Shown: piece by piece, positions 1-8,974 of the stretch | Layout: each line of letters begins with the position of its first letter | Position numbering within the stretch: position 1 is the first letter of the stretch | Assembly: GCA_024220525.1 (NCBI GenBank) | Contig: JAMYWO010000060.1 | Coordinates: 13,527-29,003 of the forward strand | DNA from: Cochliopodium minus | Lineage: Eukaryota; Discosea; Himatismenida; Cochliopodiidae | Direction of reading: 5' to 3' | Length of the DNA: 15,477 nt | Translations under genes and position numbers: made by a program | The notes under the pieces: generated by a model | Database searches by the model: none | What the model was told of the DNA's origin: nothing | What the model saw: the letters and a program-made list of their open reading frames with translations, nothing else

Positions 1-438
1 AAGAACAGCGAAGTTTTAGTTGGGACTACAACACAGTTTAAAATTGATTCTAATGGAAAAGTATCTGGAGGTATTTTTTTTGTTTTATTATTTTTATTTT
101 TTATTGTTTTAATTTTTTTTTGATAGGAAATGTTCAGTCTGACTTGTCCTCTTCTGTTGTCAGAAAAGATTATAGTGGTTACTATGACAAAGATACACGA
201 AAAATATTCATTACTGTAACTTACAGCTTTGGACAAGTTGGAAACTATTTTTGATTTTTATTTTTATTTTTTTTATTTTTATTTTATCTTTTTAAAGATT
301 GCTACTTACTCGGGTGTTTTGGGAGAAGAGGGTCAGGAAACACGCCTCAAATTCGAAATTACAAAGGGCTCTGAAGAAGAAGGGAATGCAATTAAAGGAG
401 ATAATGGTTATGTTAGTGGAATCACAAATTATTGTTAA
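1..438 (+). CDS. 3' part of an unrecognised beta-rich protein (three exons)
   Basis: I do not recognise this protein. Exons are 1-70, 127-236 and 298-438, with the TAA stop at 436-438; the 5' part lies outside the window. The joined frame gives 106 residues with no internal stop. The first junction (GGAG|GTATTT ... TGATAG|GAAATG) is in phase and restores a Gly codon. The second intron uses an unusual donor, GTTGGA, and ends in TTTAAAG; reading through it would stop after a few codons, so splicing is needed. The product is polar and glycine-rich, with alternating hydrophobic residues typical of beta strands (for example TTTQFKIDSNGKVSG and KIFITVTYSFGQ). It ends in Cys as NYC. No transmembrane segment is visible in this part. 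A secreted or adhesive protein is possible but is inference only. An AATAAA overlaps the stop codon (438-443). Confidence 0.6.
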
Positions 439-481
439 ATAAAAAATTGTTTATATTTTTAATGATTATTAGTAATTTTTT
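439..481. other. 43-bp convergent intergenic spacer
   Basis: The stop codons of the left + strand gene and the - strand Kelch-BTB gene are separated by only 43 bp of AT-rich sequence. AATAAA for the + gene overlaps its stop at 438-443. No AATAAA is visible for the - gene inside the spacer, so its 3' UTR probably runs into the opposing gene. Confidence 0.6.
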
Positions 482-3400
482 TCAAAAGTTAAATTGTTTT
501 TGTAAAGAAGAAGGAAGGTTGTTGTTGAAATAATCATCATTCTTTATCTTTTCTTTGTTTCTAAAAATGAAAGAATGACAATCACTTTTGAATTGTTCAC
601 AAGAATAAGTGTCTGCCAAATGAAACAAATATGCACAATTTTCCAACTCAATAAAATCTTTGAGTCTTGAAGCACAAATAAGTTTGAGTTTTTCCAAATT
701 GAAGAGATGAGAAAGCTCCAAAAGTTGAATCAAAAAATTGGGATCTTCTAATTCGTCATTTGAACTGATTTGATCAAAGTAAATGAACGAAATCACTTCA
801 AAAAGGAGATCTTTTTCAAATGGAAGTTTTATTTTCATTTCTTTTGATTCTTTCAACATGCTAAAAAATTTTTAAAAGAGAAAAATAAAAATTTTTAAAT
901 AAAAACTATTTTAAAAGACAAAAAAATTAAAACTTTGAAATTAAAATGAAAAAAAAGTTTACCTTGTGAACATATTTCTAAAATATTCACTTCTTGAAGA
1001 GAGAATGATTCTGTGAGAAAAAATGATTTGAGAGTCACTTGTTTCGATCAAAACATCTGAATAAGTTTTGTTGTCAATAAAAGGAAGGAAAATAGAAGAA
1101 TCAGAATAAGCGCTTTCAACAACAACATTATCATCAAACTGATAATCACAAATACTTTCCAATCTTTTCAATGAAAAGAGTTTAGAAAGTTCTTTTAATT
1201 CATTCCAAATCTCATTTGAATTTGACAAGTTATATTCTAAAGAAGAAGAAAGAATATTATCAGTGAAAACGTATTCAATCAAACAAATGACAGATTCTTC
1301 GCTAAATAACTCCAAATTGATGAAATAAATGTTTTGTTCATCTTTTTCAACTTTTTCTTTCATTTGAGGACATTTTGTGAGCAAAAATACTCTGTGACTT
1401 CCTATTTTCTTTTCTCCTTTCACTTTTATCAAAATATCACAAAGTTGGATATCTTTAAATGCAAAAACAAACGAATCTTCAATGGTTGGAACAAACAACA
1501 TTTGATCATTTGCATTTAAAATACAATGCATGTCATTCAATGTCTTTTTTCCATCAAATCCTCCATAAATATAAATATTTGAAGTACTTGGTGCATAAAC
1601 AGCGCAATGCGCAACTCTTTTAATTTTTTATTAATTTTTTTTTTTAATAAAATTTAAAAAATGTTTTGTTTTATAATTATTATTATTATTTTTATTTTTG
1701 AATATTTAATTTAAATTTATTTTTGTTATTTACCTTGGCGAAGGAGGAATTCCTTCAATGGAAAGTTTGTACCAGGTCATTGTATCTAGCTGAATAAAGT
1801 AAAGATCATTGAGATATTTGTCAAAATTTTTTCCTCCAAAAATGAACATTCTGTTTTCCAACAAAACTGTTGCGTGATATGATCTTTTAAAAAAGTAAAA
1901 AAGTAAAAAAATTAAAAAAATTAAAAAAATTAAAATAAAAAAATTTAAAAAAACAAAAAATTTAAAATTTTAAAATTACCTTCTTGGAGGAATTGTTCCT
2001 AAAATAAATTTGATTTAAATAATAAAAAATTATCAAAATTTTATTTAAAAAAAAGAAAAAAAGCAGAAATATCACCTCCTACAATAGCTTTGGTGCTTGT
2101 TAAAGATAATTTTTTCAAATCTTCTAAATCTGGTTTGATGATGTAAAAATCATTGTAATCCTTGAGACCGTCAGTACCTCCAAACATATACAATTGATCT
2201 AAATTTAAAAAAATTAATAAAAATTAATTTTAAATATTTTTTTTATTTGATTAAATATTTTTTTATTACATTTTTAATTAATTAATTTATTGAATTTTGA
2301 TTTTAGTTCGATTTTTTACTTTTGTAAGTAACAAGAGAGTGAGCTTGTCTTGAAGGACATGTTCCCAAAACTTTAACAGGTAACCAAACACTTTTGTCAG
2401 AATCGAAAACATCAAAAACACTTCCTTTCTTTGAACCACCTTTTTTTAAAATAATAAAAAAGAAATAAAATAAAAATAAAACTGAAAAAATAAAACTAAC
2501 AAAAAAATTTTTTATTACCAGAAATAACAAAGAAATTTAAATATTTACACATTCTTGCATGTTTTCTGAATTCTGCGATCTCATTCTATTAATAAATTTT
2601 AAAATTGGGGGTATAATGAAATCACGAAAGAGTTTTTTTCCTCCCTACCTTAAATTGAAAGGGCGAAGGACCATTAACATAGCCGAGCATAAAATCATAT
2701 ATTTGTTCTGGTCCTTAATATTTATTTTTTAGAAGAGATAATTAAAGCTTAATTTTATAACTTTTTTTATTTTACCATTTGCCAAATAAACTTTAATCTA
2801 TTAAAAAAAATTTAAAATGTAAAAAAAATAGAAAAAATAAAAATAAAATTGATTAGAAAAAAATTAAATTGAAAAATAAATCGAAAAAAAAAAAAAATGT
2901 TGTTACTTTATCACAAACAAGTGGATCACTTGATTGAATGTCATAAAGATTGGAATTGGTACTGTTGAAAATTTTTATATTATTTTTTTCCGAGACGGTG
3001 ATGGTAGTTTTGGAGACGTCTATAGTGAAGTGACTATTTTCTTCGAGAATGCCATACAAAGTAATCAATGAACCCTAAAAATATAAAAAATTAACTTAAA
3101 AATAAAAATTTTTTAAATAAATAAATAATAAAATTATAAATAAATAAATAAAAATAAAGTAAAAAAAAAAAAATAGTTTAAAATTACATGTCTATCTTCT
3201 GATGTACAATGACCAGACCTCTTTGTGAAAGAAGAGGAAGATTGTGTCCATTTTTTGGTTTTAACTTCAAAGTAATAATCGAAGGCTCCTGGAGTGTTTT
3301 TGGAGGATCTTCCTCCCATGAGAACTATAATTTCATCTTTGGCAATATAAGTCAAAGTGTGGTAGTTTCTTTCCGGAGGAATAGTTGTCTTAGGAGGTGG

Positions 3401-3713
3401 TTCTAAAATTATAAATAAAAAAAATGTTTTAAAAATAAAAAAAATTCATTTCATAAATTTTATATTAAAATAGTTTGAAAATTAATTAATAAATTTTAAA
3501 ATAAAAAATTTAAATTACTTATTTCTTCCCATTTCATTTGATAGAAAAATGCATCCTTTCCTATAGTCAAATTTTTATTCAATTTGCTTGTAATTTTCAC
3601 TCTTTGGAGTAAAGGTTCATAAATATTGCTCTCCAGGTTTACATTTTGAGAAAGAGAAAGAGAAGAAGTGTTTTTATGATCGAGTTTCATTTCTTTGAAT
3701 CTTTGTTCAATTT
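482..3713 (-). CDS. Kelch-repeat / tandem BTB protein, LZTR1-like architecture; N-terminus cut at the N
   Basis: Exons, in transcription order: 3713(open)-3519, 3402-3188, 3074-2907, 2797-2776 (22 nt), 2713-2649, 2585-2519, 2439-2320, 2198-2076, 1998-1980 (19 nt), 1883-1734, 1616-963, 860-482; stop TGA at 482-484. Counted from the first Met (3690) it has 717 residues. Residues about 59-420 form a Kelch propeller with paired-Gly blades (IVLMGG, LYMFGGTDG, MFIFGGK, IYIYGGFDG) and the usual PPRRSYHA / PSPRVAH turns. Two BTB domains follow: one near 425-530 (CDILIKVKG ... SHRVFLL) and one from about 553 (YSDVLIETS ... FSHRIILSSRSEYFRNMF), with a short BACK-like tail. Kelch followed by two BTB domains is the arrangement of LZTR1, a CUL3 adaptor acting on RAS-family GTPases; that role here is inferred from architecture only. 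The frame stays open upstream of Met1 to the N at 3714, so the true start is probably missing. Confidence 0.9.
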
Positions 3714-3714
3714 N
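3714..3714. other. Single ambiguous base (N) at a likely assembly join
   Basis: This is the only N in the window. On the right, the ACSL-A exon matching 7259-7011 of ACSL-B stops aligning exactly here. On the left begins the Kelch-BTB gene, whose frame is still open. The ACSL frame ends its codon at the N and the Kelch frame starts its codon there, so they are not in register as written. See the first finding. Confidence 0.85.
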
Positions 3715-5233
3715 AAACGAGGAACAGAAACGAAGATAGTTGGTTTCAGAATCAAAATATCATCGAAAAGAAAACGAACATCTCCCCTGAATATACCAAT
3801 TTTGCAGCCTTTAGGAAACATGCATACTTGGATTGTCCTTTCCAACACGTGAGGGAGAGGCAAATAAGAAATGTGAACATCTTCGTGGGTAATATTAACT
3901 CCTGCTGCGTTTGCACCTAAATTTATTTTAAAGAATTGTTTAATGTTTAGTTTTTTTTTAAAAAAAATGAATGGATGTTACCTGATGCTGCTGCCAAAAA
4001 GTTTTTGTGAAGCAAAATTACTCCCTTTGGATCTCCTATTATTTTATTATTATATTTTATTAAGGTAAGTTAATCAATGAAATTTTTAAAAATAAATTCA
4101 AAATTAAAGGTAAAAATTTTATTACCAGTTGTTCCAGAAGTATAACAAATAGTGGATGTATCTTCAGGTGTTGGTGGATCATGTTCATGAGGTTCATTCT
4201 TGCCATTTTCTTCTACACTTTTGTAAGAAAGGATGAACCCATTTTGACTATCCTCAACTTCTCCATCAATTTGAATGATGTGTTTCAATGAAGTACAGTT
4301 TTCTTTTGATTTTAATAATGACTCCAATTTATCCTTGGTTACGAACACAGTGGTGAGTTGAGATTGGTTGATGATGAATTCTACCGCATTTGGCCCCAAT
4401 GTATCATACAATGGAACGATGACAAATGAATATGCATTGCATGCTTGTTCAAAAATAATCCTTTTTTATCAAATTAATAATTTTTAATTTTATTTTCAGA
4501 GAATTTTATTTTGTTAAATATTCAAATTTTTATATACTTGATATAATCTGATCACAATTCTTAACTAATTTATTTTTATTTTACCATTCAGGTCTATTGA
4601 TGGAATAAATACCAATATTTTCACCTCTTTTGATTCCCATATTCTTCATTCCACTTCCCAAATTGGTCAATTTTGTATTCACTTCATTATAAGTGATCCA
4701 AGTGAAAGGACCTTGCATAAATCTTTCTCCTAATGATGAAAAAAGAATTTTAATGAGAACTATTTATATTCTCAAATTGATTCAAAATAATCTTTTACCT
4801 ATACAAGGAGAGTTCCCATAATTCTTTACTCCTTCTCTATTTTAATTTATATTTTGAGGAATTAAAGTGGAAATAATAATATTTTTTATTTTTTTTTAAC
4901 TGAAAATTCTTATAAAGAGTATCAACACCAGAAATCATTTCTTTGATCAATCCATTCTTGGTTGATGGCTAAAATGAAGAAAAATAATTTGAAATATATT
5001 ATATAAGTAATGAATTCAGTTTTTAAAAGTAAGAAAAAAGAATAAATAAGCATTAAAATATTTTTGTATTTTACATGTCTTCTAATTGCACTTTCCCCCT
5101 TTTTATCATTCTTTAATTCAATTGATTGATGCTTGAACTTTGGATCTTCAAGTTTATTCTTTGCCAATCTAGTTTGGAGAAAGACATAATAAATCACTAT
5201 ACCCAAAATAGCGCTGAATATAAAAAATAGCAT
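3714..5233 (-). CDS. Long-chain acyl-CoA synthetase A, N-terminal half only (truncated at the N)
   Basis: Member of the ACSL family, which converts a free fatty acid, ATP and CoA to acyl-CoA through an acyl-AMP intermediate. Exons: 5233-5075, 4968-4901, 4836-4799, 4729-4585, 4460-4126, 4035-3982, 3916-3714. The first six have exactly the lengths of the ACSL-B exons (159, 68, 38, 145, 335 and 54 nt). I chose Met at 5233 because it aligns with ACSL-B Met1; the frame is open a further 37 lysine-rich codons upstream to 5344, probably 5' UTR. Residues 1-20 form a membrane anchor. [26 protein letters not shown] and the ATP-binding YTSGTTGDPKGV are intact. About 334 of the expected 664 residues are present; the [15 protein letters not shown] and catalytic-lysine regions are absent. 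The second intron uses a GTTAAA donor. The exons carry no stop or frameshift, so truncation at the N is more likely an assembly effect than decay. Confidence 0.93.
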
Positions 5234-5765
5234 TTTTTTTATTTTTTTTTGTTTTTTTTTTTTGAATTTTTTTGAATTGATTTTATTTTGAAAAATGAAA
5301 TGTTGTTGGGAAATTAATTCGATAATATCCGAAAAAAAAAACATTTACCTTGTTAAAAGATTATTATCAAAAACTTTCATTTAAAATAGTGATTCAAATT
5401 ACCCAATAAAACTCCCATTTCATCCGCTTTTAAAGAATTTTTGTAAAGACAAAAAGAATCAAATGATGTGTTCCAAAAAAGTGAATTGTGAAAAATGAAT
5501 TATTTTCCAGGTTATTCAAGTGAAACTACTTGGAGTTTTTTGGTTACTTTTGTTGTCAAAATTTGCTGGGATTCTTTTCTATTATAACTGAAAAACGATC
5601 CAAGGGGAGATGTATCTATATGAATTGTTGAATTGAGAAGGAAGATCTTTTAAGGGAGTAAGTTGAAATTCATTAATTATTTTTTTTTGGGATTTTGATC
5701 AGATTTTTTTTTAATATTTTATTTAATAAATTCATAGTGAGATAAAAAGTATTTTTAATTGGATT
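5234..5765. other. Intergenic region upstream of ACSL-A and downstream of ACSL-B
   Basis: This 532-bp stretch lies between the ACSL-B stop and the ACSL-A start. The part next to ACSL-A (5234-5344) is very A-rich in the sense direction, as expected of a 5' leader in such a genome. The part at 5400-5680 is less biased in composition; I find no convincing ORF, tRNA or repeat there. It shows no obvious similarity to the region upstream of ACSL-B, so the duplication either did not carry the promoter or the promoter has diverged. Confidence 0.5.
5718..5723 (-). terminator. Candidate polyadenylation signal for ACSL-B
   Basis: On the - strand this reads AATAAA, 43 nt downstream of the ACSL-B stop codon and within A/T-rich sequence. 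The motif occurs often by chance at this base composition, so it is only a candidate. Confidence 0.35.
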
Positions 5766-8507
5766 TTAATCAAGTTTGGATAACATGTTTTCAATTTGTT
5801 CTTGGTATGCTTTGTATGCTTGAGGTCTTTTCAATTTGAAAGTAGGTGTCAAAATTTCATTATCAACACTGAAAAGAGTTGAAGAAATGAAAATGTCTTT
5901 GACTTGTTCAAATGATTTCAATTTTGCTTCTTTTGCAGCTTCAACAAGAGATTTTGAAATCAACTCTTTTACTTTATCTGTTTTACAAACTTCAGAAAAA
6001 CTTCCTTCAATTCCATTCTTCTTGCAATATGGAACAATCACTTCTTCATCAGGAACAACAATTGCAACAAGACTTCCTTTCAAACTGTCTCCATAAACAA
6101 ATGTTTGTGCAATCAAATCAACTTTGTTGTAAACATTTTCGATTTTCTCAGGTGCAACATATTCTCCAATCGAAAGTTTGAAAATATTTTTCTTTCTGTC
6201 AATAACTTTCAAAGTTCCGTTTGGTAAAAAAGTTCCAATATCTCCAGTATGAACCCATCCATCTTCAATTGTTGCTTTTGTTTGTTCTTCGTTCTAAAAA
6301 AATTGAGAAAAAATATTAAATTTTTTTTTTGAATAAATAGAGAATAATGGAAATAATTAATAATGTTAAAAAATAATTAGAAAGCAAAAGTAAGAAATAA
6401 GAAAAGAAAAAAGTATTTACTTTGTAGTATCCAACGAATTGAGAAGGACCACGAACAAGAATTTCACCACGAGGAGGATTATCAGTGCTGAGGTATTCCA
6501 TATCAGGGACATCCACCAACTTGATTTCAACAGAAGGATTTGGTGATCCACAATGTCCTGTTACAGTATCTCCGAGCATAGTAGTGGTAGCAGCTGCACT
6601 TCCTTCAGTTTGTCCGTATCTAAATAAAAAATTTAAAATTTAAATATATTTAAAGAAAAATAAATAAGATCAAAAAATAAAGTGCTATCTTTAATGAATA
6701 AAAATTGTTAAAATAATTGTTTTACCCCTCAATAACATCACAACTGAAACAAATTCTTAAAAAGTCCAAAACATCAGAAGAGATAGGTGCAGATCCAGTG
6801 ATCATCAAACGAACGCGTCCTCCCAATCTTGCTCTGATTTTGTCAAACACCAACTTGTCCCAAACAGGATGTTTAAAGTAACCCTTTCTCAAGTAAATCT
6901 TCTTCTCATTGAATGCAACGTTGAAAAGTTTTTCTTTAATTCCTCCTTTTATATTTAATTAAAAAAAAATTTAAAAAAAAACAGAGTGAACAAAATTGTT
7001 TAAATTGTACCTGTAGATTTAATTGCTTGGGTGACCTTGTCGTACAAACGATTGAACAAACGAGGAACGGAAGGGAATATGGTTGGTTTCAAAATCAAAA
7101 TATCATCGAATAATTGACGAACATCCCCCCTGAAAAAACCAATTCTGCAGCCATTTGGGAACATGAGAACTTGAACAATTCTTTCGAATACATGAGGGAG
7201 AGGCAAATAAGAAATGTGAACATCTGCATGAGTTATATCAATTCCACTTACGTTTGCACCTATTTTTAATTTTGAGAGAATTATTCGCTTATAAAAAAAA
7301 TGAATGGATGTTACCTGATGCTGCTGCCAAAAAGTTTCTGTGAAGCAAAATTACTCCCTTTGGATCTCCTATTATTTTATAATGAATAATAAAGATATTA
7401 GGAATATGATCATAGAATGAATTATAAACAGACTATATTGGATTGTAAATAGATTGTAAAAGATATAAATTTTATTACCAGTTGTTCCGGAAGTATAACA
7501 AATGGTTGCCATGTCTTCAGGAGAAGGAGGATCATGTTTTTGAGTATTTTTCCCTCCACTCTCTTCAATTTGATTCATACTGCTAATTAATCCATTGCAA
7601 CTATCTTCAACGTTACTGTCAATAAGGACAATGTTTTTCAATGAAGGACAATTTGGTTGGGATTTCAACAATAACTCTAATTTATCCTTGGTCACGAATA
7701 CAGTGGTGAGTTGAGATTGGTTGATGATGAATTCTACAGCATTTGGCCCCAATGTATCGTACAATGGAACCAATACAAATGAATATGCATTACATGCTTG
7801 TTCAACAATAACCCTATAAAGAAAATATTGTAATAAAAATATGTTTTTCAATTGCTTAAATTTTTTTATTTTACCATTCAGGTCTATTGATGGAATAGAT
7901 ACCAATATTTTCACCTCTTTTGATTCCCATATTCTTCATTCCACTTCCCAAATTGGTAACTCTTGTATTCACTTCATTATAAGTGATCCAAGTGAAAGGT
8001 CCTTGCATAAATCTATGTCCTAAAAGTTAATAATTTGCATAATGAGGGAATTGAAAAAAAAAATTTGATTTATATTTTACCTAAACAAGGAGAACTTCCA
8101 TATTTCTTTACTCCTTCTCTATTATTCGTTAAATGTTAATTTAATCCAAAAAATTTTGTTAAAATATTTTCTTACTGAAAATTTTTATAAAGAGTATCAA
8201 CACCTGAAATATTAACTTTAAGGAGTCCTCTTTCAGATGATGGCTAAAATATAAAGGTTAATGAATAATAAAATTTCAAAAATATAAAAAAATAATTTTA
8301 TATTTTTTATTGTTAATAATATTGTTTATTATTTATTATTGGACTTACATTTCTTCTAATTACTGTTTCTCCTTTTCTATCATTTTTTATTTCAATGGAT
8401 TGTTGTTTGAATTTTCTATCTTCGAGCTTATTCTTGGCCAATCTTGTTTGGAGGTACAAAAAATAGAATGCCAATCCAAAAAGTGCACTCAATAAAAATA
8501 GCAACAT
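5766..8507 (-). CDS. Long-chain acyl-CoA synthetase B, complete
   Basis: Activates long-chain fatty acids to acyl-CoA for lipid synthesis, remodelling or beta-oxidation; probably membrane-anchored. Exons: 8507-8349, 8243-8176, 8118-8081, 8019-7875, 7813-7479, 7368-7315, 7259-7011, 6945-6726, 6619-6421, 6293-5766; stop TAA at 5766-5768. The total is 1995 nt, 664 residues, normal for ACSL. Residues 1-20 are a hydrophobic N-terminal anchor followed by a basic stretch. Visible motifs: YTSGTTGDPKG (243-253, P-loop of the adenylating superfamily), YGQTE (424-428), [10 protein letters not shown] (500-509), [17 protein letters not shown] (519-535, linker motif) and TPTFKLKR (638-645), with the likely catalytic lysine at 642. 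All nine introns are GT-AG. The best-matching relatives from memory are the eukaryotic ACSL1/5/6 and protist FcsA/FcsB-type enzymes. It lies head-to-tail with ACSL-A and head-to-head with the channel gene. The subcellular site (endosome, peroxisome or ER) cannot be told; no clear PTS1 tail is present (it ends SKLD). Confidence 0.97.
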
Positions 8508-8974
8508 CTTTTAGTTTGAAAAAAAGACTTTTTTTTTATTTTTTATTTGATTATGTTTTATTTAATTTTTCTTTCAAATTTCTTCATCTAAAGTGAATTT
8601 TTAGCTAAATAATCAATTTTCTAATCATATTCATTGAAGAGGTTAAACCCGTTGAAAATTACTAAAATTTTTCGAACAAAATGCCAAATTTTTTAATTTT
8701 AGATGATTATATTATTTTTTATATTAAATTGTATCAAAGGAAAAAGAAAGATATAATCAATCAAAGTTAGAAATGAATCTAAAAAAAACTCACAATTTGA
8801 AATAAAATGGATTTACTTCATAAAACAAATTTGAAACTCCTTTTTTTGAATTTCTAATATAGTCTTTGAAAGCAAACTTTGTAATCAATCAATTGAAATG
8901 AAAAAAAAGAAAAAAGTGTTTTAAAAATTCAGAAATAAACTGAAATTGATTTTGAATAATAAAAAAAATTTAGT
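8508..8974. promoter_or_regulatory. Divergent (bidirectional) promoter region, ACSL-B / channel
   Basis: The 467 bp between two divergently transcribed start codons must hold both 5' leaders and both promoters. It is AT-rich with homopolymer runs (T-rich 8528-8580, A-rich 8896-8970), which in such genomes usually exclude nucleosomes. I cannot identify a specific TATA element or transcription-factor site above background. No ORF, tRNA or repeat is convincing. On the + strand, intron composition shifts from A-rich to T-rich across this interval, consistent with the change of transcription direction. Confidence 0.6.

Noticed and set aside
3646-3852. A + strand open frame crossing the N
   Set aside because: It is antisense to both ACSL-A exon 7 and the Kelch-BTB exon and contains the ambiguous base; it has no family resemblance.
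3519-3916. An ACSL-Kelch fusion protein reading through the N
   Set aside because: As written, the ACSL frame ends its codon at the N while the Kelch frame starts its codon there, and the ACSL frame meets a stop within about ten codons. An assembly join explains it better.
4922-5344. A 140-codon frame starting at 5344 as a separate gene
   Set aside because: It is the ACSL-A first exon plus lysine-rich leader upstream and intron downstream; the paralogue supports a start at 5233 and a donor after 5075.
5836-6181. Two + strand open frames of 86 and 89 codons
   Set aside because: They lie antisense inside the last exon of ACSL-B, which has clear ACSL motifs and a conserved C-terminus.
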